Shown one piece after another: positions 1 to 10,415 of a DNA stretch of 64,000 bases (positions within the stretch are counted from its first letter, which is position 1; the number at the start of each line of letters is the position of its first letter). The notes under the pieces were generated by a model. That model saw only the letters and a list, made by a program, of their open reading frames with translations, did no database searches and was not told the origin of the DNA. The position numbers and the translations under genes were made by a program. The stretch covers positions 186,001 through 250,000 of the forward strand of contig JAZAQT010000083.1 of NCBI GenBank assembly GCA_036417435.1. Reading direction: 5' to 3'. Source of the DNA: Inia geoffrensis. Lineage: Eukaryota; Chordata; Mammalia; Artiodactyla; Iniidae.

Positions 1-1736
1 TGATCAGGCATAATTTCTAAAACTCATCGCCATTTTCGCCCCCTGATACTCGAGTTCGCCGTTCCAGATGCGATATTAACATTTTCCCCACTTGGAGAGT
101 CAGTGCCTTTGACCTCTTGTTTGGCACAGTTTGCAATTTCTGTGGAAGATGAACAGGAATAAGGAGAACCAATGAGCGGCTAACTCGATGTGTTTGGACG
201 GGCACATTGAACTCTGATTTCCCTACAGGAAGAAGAATTCACCAAAGGCTCAGCGGGCCATGCCGGAACGAGATTAGGGCCTGAAGCAATTCTTCGGGTT
301 TGCGGTCAGCTCACAAGAAAGCGAGTTGAGAAAAGGAGATCTTTGGCACTGTAACTCACAATCCTGCAGAGTTCCAAATGACCCCTATCATCCAAAAATT
401 TATTGAAGGAAGGCTGTGAAGAGGACTTGAACGCGACGCAGAATTGCAGAAAACAGATATCAGGGGGTAGATAAGAATTGCTCTGAAAGCGTAGGAAAAG
501 AGGCAGCAGTTCGACAGTGATGCACTTGGCCAAAAAGGGCGTATGCGTTTTTTCCTGAATATATTCAGGAAAAAACGCATACGCCCTTTTTGCCCAACCA
601 AGCAAGCCTGAAATGGAAATCCGCACTACAAGGAAGTCTCACTTCCCACCGATCCAAAGGGCCGTCCGAAAAAAGTGTAAAATCCAGAGAGGCAGGACAG
701 GCCGTGGAGAACCGGCAGCCTTGTTATGCTGATGGGCGGGATGTAAATTGCCAACAGCCACTCTGGAGAAGTGGATGGTGTTTCCTGGAACAAAGAAAAA
801 ACCAAGCTAGAGAGCCTAGGGCACTTCCACTTATGGTGCTATAGATTCGGAAAATTTAAATGAAAAAGACACAGCCACACCAAAGTTTGGGGCTGCTCTG
901 TGTACGGGATCCTTGACTATGGTACAACTTTAATAGCCCAGAAAGAGAAAAATGGATATAGAAGTTGTGGTACATCCCTACAATGGAATATCACTCAACA
1001 ATGAAATCCATGGCAACACACCAGTAGCAGCATAATGACAGGATTTAGTTATGATGATTCTAAGTGAAATAAGTCACACAGAAAAAGAAACATCATAAGA
1101 TATCACTAATACCGGGAATGTAAACACGGCTACGTGTGAACTGCATTACAAAACACAACAGAGTCTCACATTTACAAAAGAAACTTATGCTTGCTTAAGG
1201 GGAAAGGAGAGTGGGGAGGCTGCATAAAACCAGAGGTTCATATTAGGACAGATACCATTCCATAAGCCAAATATATATTAGACAAGACCTACTCCTTGCT
1301 CAACGAAATGGACTCAACACCCCGTATTCAAAACCTAGGAATATGCCTGACTATGAAGAAAATTAAAACCCATACATTTATAGGTCTCCATAAGAAAATC
1401 ATTTGTGTACAGCACCATACACACAGCAGTGTCAATAAGCTAAATCCCCTTATAAAAATAAATTTGAAAAACAAAACACAAGGACTGTGAAATAGAGAGA
1501 AATTCTTAAATAAGTCCTTCAGGGCTTGTGAGGAATCTTGGATTTACCACCTCTACATCCACAGCTGGGAGAGAGATAAGGCTGGACACTTGGGGCTGAT
1601 AGTATTGGTGAGGGAATGCAGACCCTTTGAGGTAATGGTGTATGGTTCCCATTCCACGGGTCCCAAATCTCCACGTTTAAGGGATTTATCCTTCAGCTAA
1701 AATATGCATGGAAAACCCAGAATATGGTCCACGAAG
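1..1736 (+). repeat. Satellite monomer, unit 1 (1,736 bp)
   Basis: L1 part about 603-1480. Palindrome 526-597 has one mismatch, near its right end (GCCCAA instead of GGCCAA). Private marks include a T-rich ACATTTTCCCC near 76. The 3' half is of the AACGAA/CCCCGT/CCTAGG variant type. CpG count by eye is 24 in the first 600 bases against 14 in the L1 part. Confidence 0.95.
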
Positions 1737-2261
1737 TGATCAGGCATAATTTCTAAAACTCATCGCCATTTTCGCCCCCTGATACTCGAGTTTGCCGTTC
1801 CAGATGCGATATTAACATTCTCCCCACTTGGAGAGTCAGTGCCTTTGACCTCTTGTTTGGCACAGTTTGCAATTTCTGTGGAAGATGAACAGGAATAAGG
1901 AGAACCAATGAGCGGCTAACTCGATGTGTTTGGACGGGCACATTGAACTCTGATTTCCCTACAGGAAGAAGAATTCACCAAAGGCTCAGCGGGCCATGCC
2001 GGAACGAGATTAGGGCCTGAAGCAATTCTTCGGGTTTGCGGTCAGCTCACAAGAAAGCGAGTTGAGAAAAGGAGATCTTTGGCACTGTAACTCACAATCC
2101 TGCAGAGTTCCAAATGACCCCTATCATCCAAAAATTTATTGAAGGAAGGCTGTGAAGAGGACTTGAACGCGACGCAGAATTGCAGAAAACAGATATCAGG
2201 GGGTAGATAAGAATTGCTCTGAAAGCGTAGGAAAAGAGGCAGCAGTTCGACAGTGATGCAC
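1737..2261. other. Non-L1 left segment of the monomer (reference copy)
   Basis: This 525-bp stretch lies between the unit start and the palindrome. I recognise no transposon family, tRNA-like box or coding gene in it. It carries about 20 CpG dinucleotides and conserved XhoI (CTCGAG), EcoRI (GAATTC), BglII (AGATCT) and PstI (CTGCAG) sites that should give monomer ladders on digestion. The minus strand stays open for 106 codons at its right end, running into the L1 part, but the frame is shared only because the DNA is homogenised. Origin unknown: it could be ancient host DNA, an old LTR fragment or another repeat too decayed to recognise by eye. Confidence 0.6.
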
Positions 2262-2333
2262 TTGGCCAAAAAGGGCGTATGCGTTTTTTCCTGAATATAT
2301 TCAGGAAAAAACGCATACGCCCTTTTTGGCCAA
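2262..2333. repeat. 72-bp perfect spacerless palindrome (reference copy)
   Basis: Two 36-base arms, TTGGCC-A5-GGGCGTATGCG-T6-CCTGAATA and its exact reverse complement, meet with no spacer at the centre between CCTGAATA and TATTCAGG. One base further out symmetry ends (C on both sides). Each arm has an A5 and a T6 tract around a GC-rich core. Such a sequence can extrude as a cruciform in DNA or form a long hairpin in RNA; neither is shown here. It sits directly against the start of L1 homology. Confidence 0.97.
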
Positions 2334-2338
2334 CCAAG

Positions 2339-2850
2339 CAAGCCTGCAATGGAAATCCGCACTACAAGGAAGTCTCACTTCCCACCGATCCAAAGGGCCG
2401 TCCGAAAAAAGTGTAAAATCCAGAGAGGAAGGACAGGCCCTGGAGGACCGGCAGCCTTGTTATGCTGATGGGCGGGATGTAAATTGCCAACAGCCACTCT
2501 GGAGAAGTGGATGGTGTTTCCTGGAACAAAGAAAAAACCAAGCTAGAGAGCCTAGGGCACTTCCACTTATGGTGCTATAGATTCGGAAAATTTAAATGAA
2601 AAAGACACAGCCACACCAAAGTTTGGGGCTGCTCTGTGTACGGGATCCTTGACTATGGTACAAATTTAATAGCCCAGAAAGAGAAAAATGGATATAGAAG
2701 TTGTGGTACATCCCTACAATGGAATATCACTCAACAATGAAATCCATGGCAACACACCAGTAGCAGCATAATGACAGGATTTAGTTATGATGATTCTAAG
2801 TGAAATAAGTCACACAGAAAAAGAAACATCATAAGATATCACTAATACCG
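2339..2850 (+). pseudogene. L1 ORF2 C-terminal remnant (reverse transcriptase protein, broken)
   Basis: Intact L1 ORF2 encodes the endonuclease/reverse transcriptase of the element; only its extreme C-terminal, post-RT region is left here. In one frame, 2491-2523 reads QPLWRSGWCFL and 2689-2730 reads WI-stop-KLWYIPTMEYH. Both are recognisable ORF2 C-terminal blocks. They are 66 codons apart, close to the roughly 68 I recall for human ORF2. Stops at 2578-2580 (TAG) and 2695-2697 (TAG) break the frame, and the sequence upstream of 2460 is frameshifted. No catalytic residues are present, so no activity is possible. The right edge of the old reading frame is approximate. Confidence 0.85.
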
Positions 2851-2932
2851 GGAATGTAAACATGGCTACGTGTGAACTGCATTACAAAACACAACAGAGT
2901 CTCACATTTACAAAAGAAACTTATGCTTGCTT

Positions 2933-2955
2933 AAGGGGAAAGGAGAGTGGGGAGG
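2933..2955 (+). other. G-rich polypurine tract of the L1 3' UTR
   Basis: A 23-base run of A and G with two GGGG blocks, the position and type of tract that L1 3' UTRs generally carry. In units 26-29 the second block has grown to seven G. Confidence 0.75.
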
Positions 2956-3192
2956 CTGCATAAAACCAGAGGTTCATATTAGGACAGATACCATTCCATA
3001 AGCCAAATATATATTAGACAAGACCTACTCCTTGCTCAACGAAATGGACTCAACACCCCGTATTCAAAACCTAGGAATATGCCTGACTATGAAGAAAATT
3101 AAAACCCATACATTTATAGGTCTCCATAAGAAAATCATTTGTGTACAGCACCATACACACAGCAGTGTCAATAAGCTAAATCCCCTTATAAA

Positions 3193-3198
3193 AATAAA
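3193..3198 (+). terminator. AATAAA polyadenylation signal of the L1 remnant
   Basis: AATAAA is followed by an A-rich stretch up to about 3212, as expected for the retrotransposon 3' end. It is kept in nearly all units; unit 17 (near 29221) has ATTAAA instead, and unit 12 (near 20545) has lost the T. Whether it acts on satellite transcripts is unknown. Confidence 0.6.
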
Positions 3199-3216
3199 TT
3201 TGAAAAACAAAACACA

Positions 3217-3472
3217 AGGACTGTGAAATAGAGAGAAATTCTTAAATAAGTCCTTCAGGGCTTGTGAGGAATCTTGGATTTACCACCTCTACATCCACAG
3301 CTAGGGGAGAGATAAGGCTGGACACTTGGGGCTGATACTATTGGTGAGGGAATGCAGACCCTTTGAGGTAATGGTGCATGGTTCCCATTCCACGGGTCCC
3401 AAATCTCCACGTTTAAGGGATTTATCCTTCAGCTAAAATATGCATGGAAAACCCAGAATATGGTCCACGAAG
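3217..3472. other. Non-L1 right segment of the monomer (reference copy)
   Basis: These 256 bases after the A-rich tail continue without a break into the left segment of the next unit, so together they form one stretch of about 860 bp of unrecognised origin. CpG is sparse here (three). Variable positions include CATTCCACGGG versus CATTGCACGGG and GATACTATTGG versus GATAGTATTGG, useful for sorting copies into families. Confidence 0.6.
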
Positions 3473-5208
3473 TGATCAGGCATAATTTCTAAAACTCATC
3501 GCCATTTTCGCCCCCTGATACTCGAGTTCGCCGTTCCAGATGCGATATTAACATTCTCCCCACTTGGAGAGTCAGTGCCTTTGACCTCTTGTTTGGCACA
3601 GTTTGCAATTTCTGTGGAAGATGAACAGGAATAAGGAGAACCAATGAGCGGCTAACTCGATGTGTTTGGACGGGCACATTGAACTCTGATTTCCCTACAG
3701 GAAGAAGAATTCACCAAAGGCTCAGCGGGCCATGCCGGAACGAGATTAGGGCCTGAAGCAATTCTTCGGGTTTGCGGTCAGCTCACAAGAAAGAGAGTTG
3801 AGAAAAGGAGATCTTTGGCACTGTAACTCACAATCCTGCAGAGTTCCAAATGACCCCTATCATCCAAAAATTTATTGAAGGAAGGCTGTGAAGAGGACTT
3901 GAACGCGACGCAGAATTGCAGAAAACAGATATCAGGGGGTAGATAAGAATTGCTCTGAAAGCGTAGGAAAAGAGGCAGCAGTTCGACAGTGATGCACTTG
4001 GCCAAAAAGGGCGTATGCGTTTTTTCCTGAATATATTCAGGAAAAAACGCATACGCCCTTTTTGGCCAACCAAGCAAGCCTGCAATGGAAATCCGCACTA
4101 CAAGGAAGTCTCACTTCCCACCGATCCAAAGGGCCGTCCGAAAAAAGTGTAAAATCCAGAGAGGCAGGACAAGCCGTGGAGAACCGGCAGCCTTGTTATG
4201 CTGATGGGCGGGATGTAAATTGCCAACAGCCACTCTGGAGAAGTGGATGGTGTTTCCTGGAACAAAGAAAAAACCAAGCTAGAGAGCCTAGGGCACTTCC
4301 ACTTATGGTGCTATAGATTCGGAAAATTTAAATGAAAAAGACACAGCCACACCAAAGTTTGGGGCTGCTCTGTGTACGGGATCCTTGACTATGGTACAAC
4401 TTTAATAGCCCAGAAAGAGAAAAATGGATATAGAAGTTGTGGTACATCCCTACAATGGAATATCACTCAACAATGAAATCCATGGCAACACACCACTAGC
4501 AGCATAATGACAGGATTTAGTTATGATGATTCTAAGTGAAATAAGTCACACAGAAAAAGAAACATCATAAGATATCACTAATACCGGGAATGTAAACACG
4601 GCTACGTGTGAACTGCATTACAAAACACAACAGAGTCTCACATTTACAAAAGAAACTTATGCTTGCTTAAGGGGAAAGGAGAGTGGGGAGGCTGCATAAA
4701 ACCAGAGGTTCATATTAGGACAGATACCATTCCATAAGCCAAATATATATTAGACAAGACCTACTCCTTGCTCAACGAAATGGACTCAACACCCCGTATT
4801 CAAAACCTAGGAATATGCCTGACTATGAAGAAAATTAAAACCCATACATTTATAGGTCTCCATAAGAAAATCATTTGTGTACAGCACCATACACACAGCA
4901 GTGTCAATAAGCTAAATCCCCTTATAAAAATAAATTTGAAAAACAAAACACAAGGACTGTGAAATAGAGAGAAATTCTTAAATAAGTCCTTCAGGGCTTG
5001 TGAGGAATCTTTGATTTACCACCTCTACATCCACAGCTGGGGGAGAGATAAGGCTGGACACTTGGGGCTGATACTATTGGTGAGGGAATGCAGACCCTTT
5101 GAGGTAATGGTGCATGGTTCCCATTCCACGGGTCCCAAATCTCCACGTTTAAGGGATTTATCCTTCAGCTAAAATATGCATGGAAAACCCAGAATATGGT
5201 CCACGAAG
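3473..5208 (+). repeat. Satellite monomer, unit 3 (1,736 bp)
   Basis: Palindrome 3998-4069 is perfect. L1 part about 4075-4952. It carries GAAAGAGAGTTG near 3790 where most copies have GAAAGCGAGTTG, and CACCACTAGC rather than CACCAGTAGC near 4490. Confidence 0.95.
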
Positions 5209-6943
5209 TGATCAGGCATAATTTCTAAAACTCATCGCCATTTTCGCCCCCTGATACTCGAGTTCGCCGTTCCAGATGCGATATTAACATTCTCCCCACT
5301 TGGAGAGTCAGTGCTTTGACCTCTTGTTTGGCACAGTTTGCAATTTCTGTGGAAGATGAACAGGAATAAGGAGAACCAATGAGCGGCTAACTCGATGTGT
5401 TTGGACGGGCACATTGAACTCTGATTTCCCTACAGGAAGAAGAATTCACCAAAGGCTCACCGGGCCATGCCGGAACGAGATTAGGGCCTGAAGCAATTCT
5501 TCGGGTTTGCGGTCAGCTCACAAGAAAGCGAGTTGAGAAAAGGAGATCTTTGGCACTGTAACTCACAATCCTGCAGAGTTCCAAATGACCCCTATCATCC
5601 AAAAATTTATTGAAGGAAGGCTGTGAAGAGGACTTGAACGCGACGCAGAATTGCAGAAAACAGATATCAGGGGGTAGATAAGAATTGCTCTGAAAGCGTA
5701 GGAAAAGAGGCAGCAGTTCGACAGTGATGCACATGGCCAAAAAGGGCGTATGCGTTTTTTCCTGAATATATTCAGGAAAAAACGCATACGCCCTTTTTGG
5801 CCAACCAAGCAAGCCTGCAATGGAAATCCGCACTACAAGGAAGTCTCACTTCCCACCGATCCAAAGGGCCGTCCGAAAAAAGTGTAAAATCCAGAGAGGC
5901 AGGACAGGCCATGGAGAACCGGCAGCCTTGTTATGCTGATGGGCGGGATGTAAATTGCCAACAGCCACTCTGGAGAAGTGGATGGTGTTTCCTGGAACAA
6001 AGAAAAAACCAAGCTAGAGAGCCTAGGGCACTTCCACTTATGGTGCTATAGATTCGGAAAATTTAAATGAAAAAGACACAGCCACACCAAAGTTTGGGGC
6101 TGCTCTGTGTACGGGATCCTTGACTATGGTACAACTTTAATAGCCCAGAAAGAGAAAAATGGATATAGAAGTTGTGGTACATCCCTACAATGGAATATCA
6201 CTCAACAATGAAATCCATGGCAACACACCACTAGCAGCATAATGACAGGATTTAGTTATGATGATTCTAAGTGAAATAAGTCACACAGAAAAAGAAACAT
6301 CATAAGATATCACTAATACCGGGAATGTAAACACGGCTACGTGTGAACTGCATTACAAAACACAACAGAGTCTCACATTTACAAAAGAAACTTATGCTTG
6401 CTTAAGGGGAAAGGAGAGTGGGGAGGCTGCATAAAACCAGAGGTTCACATTAGGACAGATACCATTCCATAAGCCAAATATATATTAGACAAGACCTACT
6501 CCTTGCTCAACCAAATGGACTCAACACCCAGTATTCAAAACCTTGGAATATGCCTGACTATGAAGAAAATTAAAACCCATACATTTATAGGTCTCCATAA
6601 GAAAATCATTTGTGTACAGCACCATACACACAGCAGTGTCAATAAGCTAAATCCCCTTATAAAAATAAATTTGAAAAACAAAACACAAGGACTGTGAAAT
6701 AGAGAGAAATTCTTAAATAAGTCCTTCAGGGCTTGTGAGGAATCTTGGATTTACCACCTCTACATCCACAGCTGGGGGAGAGATAAGGCTGGACACTTGG
6801 GGCTGATATTATTGGTGAGGGAATGCAGACCCTTTGAGGTAATGGTGCATGGTTCCCATTCTACAGGTCCCAAATCTCCACGTTTAAGGGATTTATCCTT
6901 CAGCTAAAATATGCATGGAAAACCCAGAATATGGTCCACGAAG
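5209..6943 (+). repeat. Satellite monomer, unit 4 (1,735 bp)
   Basis: One C is missing near 5314 (GTGCTTTGACC). Palindrome 5733-5804 has only its outermost pair broken (ATGGCC at the left). L1 part about 5810-6687. It has the AACCAA/CCCAGT/CCTTGG variant type in the L1 3' UTR, unlike units 1-3. Confidence 0.95.
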
Positions 6944-8679
6944 TGATCAGGCATAATTTCTAAAACTCATCGCCATTTTCGCCCCCTGATACTCGAGTTC
7001 GCCGTTCCAGATGCGATATTAACATTCTCCCCACTTGGAGAGTCAGTGCCTTTGACCTCTTGTTTGGCACAGTTTGCAATTTCTGTGGAAGATGAACAGG
7101 AATAAGGAGAACCAATGAGCGGCTAACTCGATGTGTTTGGACGGGCACATTGAACTCTGATTTCCCTACAGGAAGAAGAATTCACCAAAGGCTCAGCGGG
7201 CCATGCCGGAACGAGATTAGGGCCTGAAGCAATTCTTCGGGTTTGCGGTCAGCTCACAAGAAAGCGAGTTGAGAAAAGGAGATCTTTGGCACTGTAACTC
7301 ACAATCCTGCAGAGTTCCAAATGACCCCTATCATCCAAAAATTTATTGAAGGAAGGCTGTGAAGAGGACTTGAACGCGACGCAGAATTGCAGAAAACAGA
7401 TATCAGGGGGTAGATAAGAATTGCTCTGAAAGCGTAGGAAAAGAGGCAGCAGTTCGACAGTGATGCACTTGGCCAAAAAGGGCGTATGCGTTTTTTCCTG
7501 AATATATTCAGGAAAAAACGCATACGCCCTTTTTGGCCAACCAAGCAAGCCTGCAATGGAAATCCGCACTACAAGGAAGTCTCACTTCCCACCGATCCAA
7601 AGGGCCGTCCGAAAAAAGTGTAAAATCCAGAGAGGCAGGACAGGCCGTGGAGAACCGGCAGCCTTGATATGCTGATGGGCGGGATGTAAATTGCCAACAG
7701 CCACTCTGGAGAAGTGGATGGTGTTTCCTGGAACAAAGAAAAAACCAAGCTAGAGAGCCTAGGGCACTTCCACTTATGGTGCTATAGATTCGGAAAATTT
7801 AAATGAAAAAGACACAGCCACACCAAAGTTTGGGGCTGCTCTGTGTACGGGATCCTTGACTATGGTACAACTTTAATAGCCCAGAAAGAGAAAAATGGAT
7901 ATAGAAGTTGTGGTACATCCCTACAATGGAATATCACTCAACAATGAAATCCATGGCAACACACCAGTAGCAGCATAATGACAGGATTTAGTTATGATGA
8001 TTCTAAGTGAAATAAGTCACACAGAAAAAGAAACATCATAAGATATCACTAATACCGGGAATGTAAACACGGCTACGTGTGAACTGCATTACAAAACACA
8101 ACAGAGTCTCACATTTACAAAAGAAACTTATGCTTGCTTAAGGGGAAAGGAGAGTGGGGAGGCTGCATAAAACCAGAGGTTCATATTAGGACAGATAGCA
8201 TTCCATAAGCCAAATATATATTAGACAAGACCTACTCCTTGCTCAACGAAATGGACTCAACACCCCGTATTCAAAACCTAGGAATATGCCTGACTATGAA
8301 GAAAATTAAAACCCATACATTTATAAGTCTCCATAAGAAAATCATTTGTGTACAGCAACATACACACAGCAGTGTCAATAAGCTAAATCCCCTTATAAAA
8401 ATAAATTTGAAAAACAAAACACAAGGACTGTGAAATAGAGAGAAATTCTTAAATAAGTCCTTCAGGGCTTGTGAGGAATCTTGGATTTACCACCTCTACA
8501 TCCACAGCTGGGGGAGAGATAAGGCTGGACACTTGGGGCTAATACTATTGGTGAGGGAATGCAGACCCTTTGAGGTAATGGTGCATGGTTCCCATTGCAC
8601 AGGTCCCAAATCTCCACGTTTAAGGGATTTATCCTTCAGCTAAAATATGCATGGAAAACCCAGAATATGGTCCACGAAG
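6944..8679 (+). repeat. Satellite monomer, unit 5 (1,736 bp)
   Basis: Palindrome 7469-7540 is perfect. L1 part about 7546-8423. CCTTGATATGC near 7663 replaces CCTTGTTATGC. ATAAGTCTCC and CAGCAACATAC near 8324-8360 link it with units 6 and 7. Confidence 0.95.
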
Positions 8680-10415
8680 TGATCAGGCATAATTTCTAAA
8701 ACTCATCGCCATTTTCGCCCCCTGATACTCGAGTTCGCCGTTCCAGATGCGATATTAACATTCTCCCCACTTGGAGAGTCAGTGCCTTTGACCTCTTGTT
8801 TGGCACAGTTTGCAATTTCTGTGGAAGATGAACAGGAATAAGGAGAACCAATGAGCGGCTAACTCGATGTGTTTGGACGGGCACATTGAACTCTGATTTC
8901 CCTACAGGAAGAAGAATTCACCAAAGGCTCAGCGGGCCATGCCGGAACGAGATTAGGGCCTGAAGCAATTCTTCGGGTTTTCGGTCAGCTCACAAGAAAG
9001 CGAGTTGAGAAAAGGAGATCTTTGGCACTGTAACTCACAATCCTGCAGAGTTCCAAATGACCCCTATCATCCAAAAATTTATTGAAGGAAGGCTGTGAAG
9101 AGGACTTGAACGCGACGCAGAATTGCAGAAAACAGATATCAGGGGGTAGATAAGAATTGCTCTGAAAGCGTAGGAAAAGAGGCAGCAGTTCGACAGTGAT
9201 GCACTTGGCCAAAAAGGGCGTACGCGTTTTTTCCTGAATATATTCAGGAAAAAACGCGTACGCCCTTTTTGGCCAACCAAGCAAGCCTGCAATGGAAATC
9301 CGCACTACAAGGAAGTCTCACTTCCCACGGATCCAAAGGGCCGTCCGAAAAAAGTGTAAAATCCAGAGAGGCAGGACAGGCCGTGGAGAACCGGCAGCCT
9401 TGTTATGCTGATGGGCGGGATGTAAATTGCCAACAGCCACTCTGGAGAAGTGGATGGTGTTTCCTGGAACAAAGAAAAAACCAAGCTAGAGAGCCTAGGG
9501 CACTTCCACTTATGGTGCTATAGATTCGGAAAATTTAAATGAAAAAGACACAGCCACACCAAAGTTTGGGGCTGCTCTGTGTTCGGGATCCTTGACTATG
9601 GTACAACTTTAATAGCCCAGAAAGAGAAAAATGGATATAGAAGTTGTGGTACATCCCTACAATGGAATATCACTCAACAATGAAATCCATGGCAACACAC
9701 CAGTAGCAGCATAATGACAGGATTTAGTTATGATGATTCTAAGTGAAATAAGTCACACAGAAAAAGAAACATCATAAGATATCACTAATACCGGGAATGT
9801 AAACACGGCTACGTGTGAACTGCATTACAAAACACAACAGAGTCTCACATTTACAAAAGAAACTTATGCTTGCTTAAGGGGAAAGGAGAGTGGGGAGGCT
9901 GCATAAAACCAGAGGTTCATATTAGGACAGATAGCATTCCATAAGCCAAATATATATTAGACAAGACCTACTCCTTGCTCAACGAAATGGACTCAACACC
10001 CCGTATTCAAAACCTAGGAATATGCCTGACTATGAAGAAAATTAAAACCCATACATTTATAGGTCTCCATAAGAAAATCATTTGTGTACAGCAACATACA
10101 CACAGCAGTGTCAATAAGCTAAATCCCCTTATAAAAATAAATTTGAAAAACAAAACACAAGGACTGTGAAATAGAGAGAAATTCTTAAATAAGTCCTTCA
10201 GGGCTTGTGAGGAATCTTGGATTTACCACCTCTACATCCACAGCTGGGGGAGAGATAAGGCTGGACACTTGGGGCTAATACTATTGGTGAGGGAATGCAG
10301 ACCCTTTGAGGTAATGGTGCATGGTTCCCATTGCACGGGTCCCAAATCTCCACGTTTAAGGGATTTATCCTTCAGCTAAAATATGCATGGAAAACCCAGA
10401 ATATGGTCCACGAAG
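8680..10415 (+). repeat. Satellite monomer, unit 6 (1,736 bp)
   Basis: Palindrome 9205-9276 is perfect but with a changed pair: GGGCGTACGCG on the left and CGCGTACGCCC on the right. L1 part about 9282-10159. CCCACGGATCC near 9326 makes an extra BamHI site shared with unit 7. GTGTTCGGGATCC near 9580 is private. Confidence 0.95.

Larger units (their letters stand above)
2339..3216 (+). mobile_element. 5'-truncated, decayed LINE-1 (ORF2 C-terminus, 3' UTR, A-tail remnant), reference copy
   Basis: The segment follows the order of a mammalian L1 3' end. Near 2345-2430 it resembles the ORF2 stretch around GAAATGCAAATC-AAACCAC. Then come GGGCGGGATGTAAATTG and the CAGCCACTCTGGAGAA block, a TGAAAAAGACAC block, the GTGGTACATCC-TACAATGGAATATCACTC block, AAGTGAAATAAGTCACACAG, GATATCACTAATAC, a purine-rich G tract, and a tail with AATAAA and A-rich sequence. 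The wording around GATATCACTTATATGTGGAATC-like sequence is, from memory, typical of laurasiatherian L1s. About 878 of an intact L1's roughly 6 kb remain. No target-site duplication was found at its two ends. The insert is in every copy, so it predates amplification of the unit. Confidence 0.9.
2851..3216 (+). mobile_element. L1 3' UTR remnant
   Basis: The segment runs from the end of ORF2 homology to the A-rich tail. It keeps the AACTTATG-CTTGCTTAAGGGGAAAGG motif, the GACAAGACCTACT block (compare AACAAGGACCTACT in related L1s) and a CAATAAGCTAAATCCCCTTATAAAAAT end that resembles the usual CAACTATACTCCAATAAAAAT. The comparison with L1 3' UTRs is from memory. Confidence 0.8.
1737..3472 (+). repeat. 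Satellite monomer, unit 2 (1,736 bp), used here as reference unit
   Basis: Palindrome 2262-2333 is perfect. L1 part about 2339-3216. Private changes include GGAAGGACAGGCCCTGGAGG around 2427-2446 and CAAATTTAAT at 2661. The sub-features of the monomer are annotated in detail on this copy; add or subtract the unit start to locate them in the others. Confidence 0.95.

Noticed and set aside
160..185. AACCAATGAG as a CCAAT box, suggesting an LTR or promoter
   Set aside because: A single short motif with no TATA box, start signal or LTR ends at sensible distances; chance occurrence is likely.
2262..2333. Palindrome as a rho-independent terminator or a pre-miRNA
   Set aside because: The context is eukaryotic, the stem has no loop and there is no evidence of transcription; small-RNA data would be needed.
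2042..2362. Minus-strand open frame of 106 codons found in most units, extended to 115-148 codons in units such as 9, 10, 11, 13, 15-18, 22, 33 and 37
   Set aside because: It spans the palindrome and part of the L1 antisense, overlaps other open frames on both strands, and is lengthened or broken by single-base indels between copies. Its repetition follows from array homogeneity, not selection on protein. A Ka/Ks test across many copies would settle it.
2326..2580. Plus-strand open frame of 84 codons read as a possible small gene
   Set aside because: Its second half matches the L1 ORF2 C-terminus and its start lies inside the palindrome; it is a relic frame that ends at a stop within old ORF2.
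2339..3216. Active or full-length L1
   Set aside because: Only about 0.9 kb remains, the reading frame has stops, and the endonuclease and reverse-transcriptase domains are absent.
3032..3226. Plus-strand open frame of 64 codons (60-70 in variants)
   Set aside because: It lies in the L1 3' UTR and reads into the A-rich tail, giving a lysine- and asparagine-rich end. There is no homology to any protein I know and no conservation beyond the DNA.
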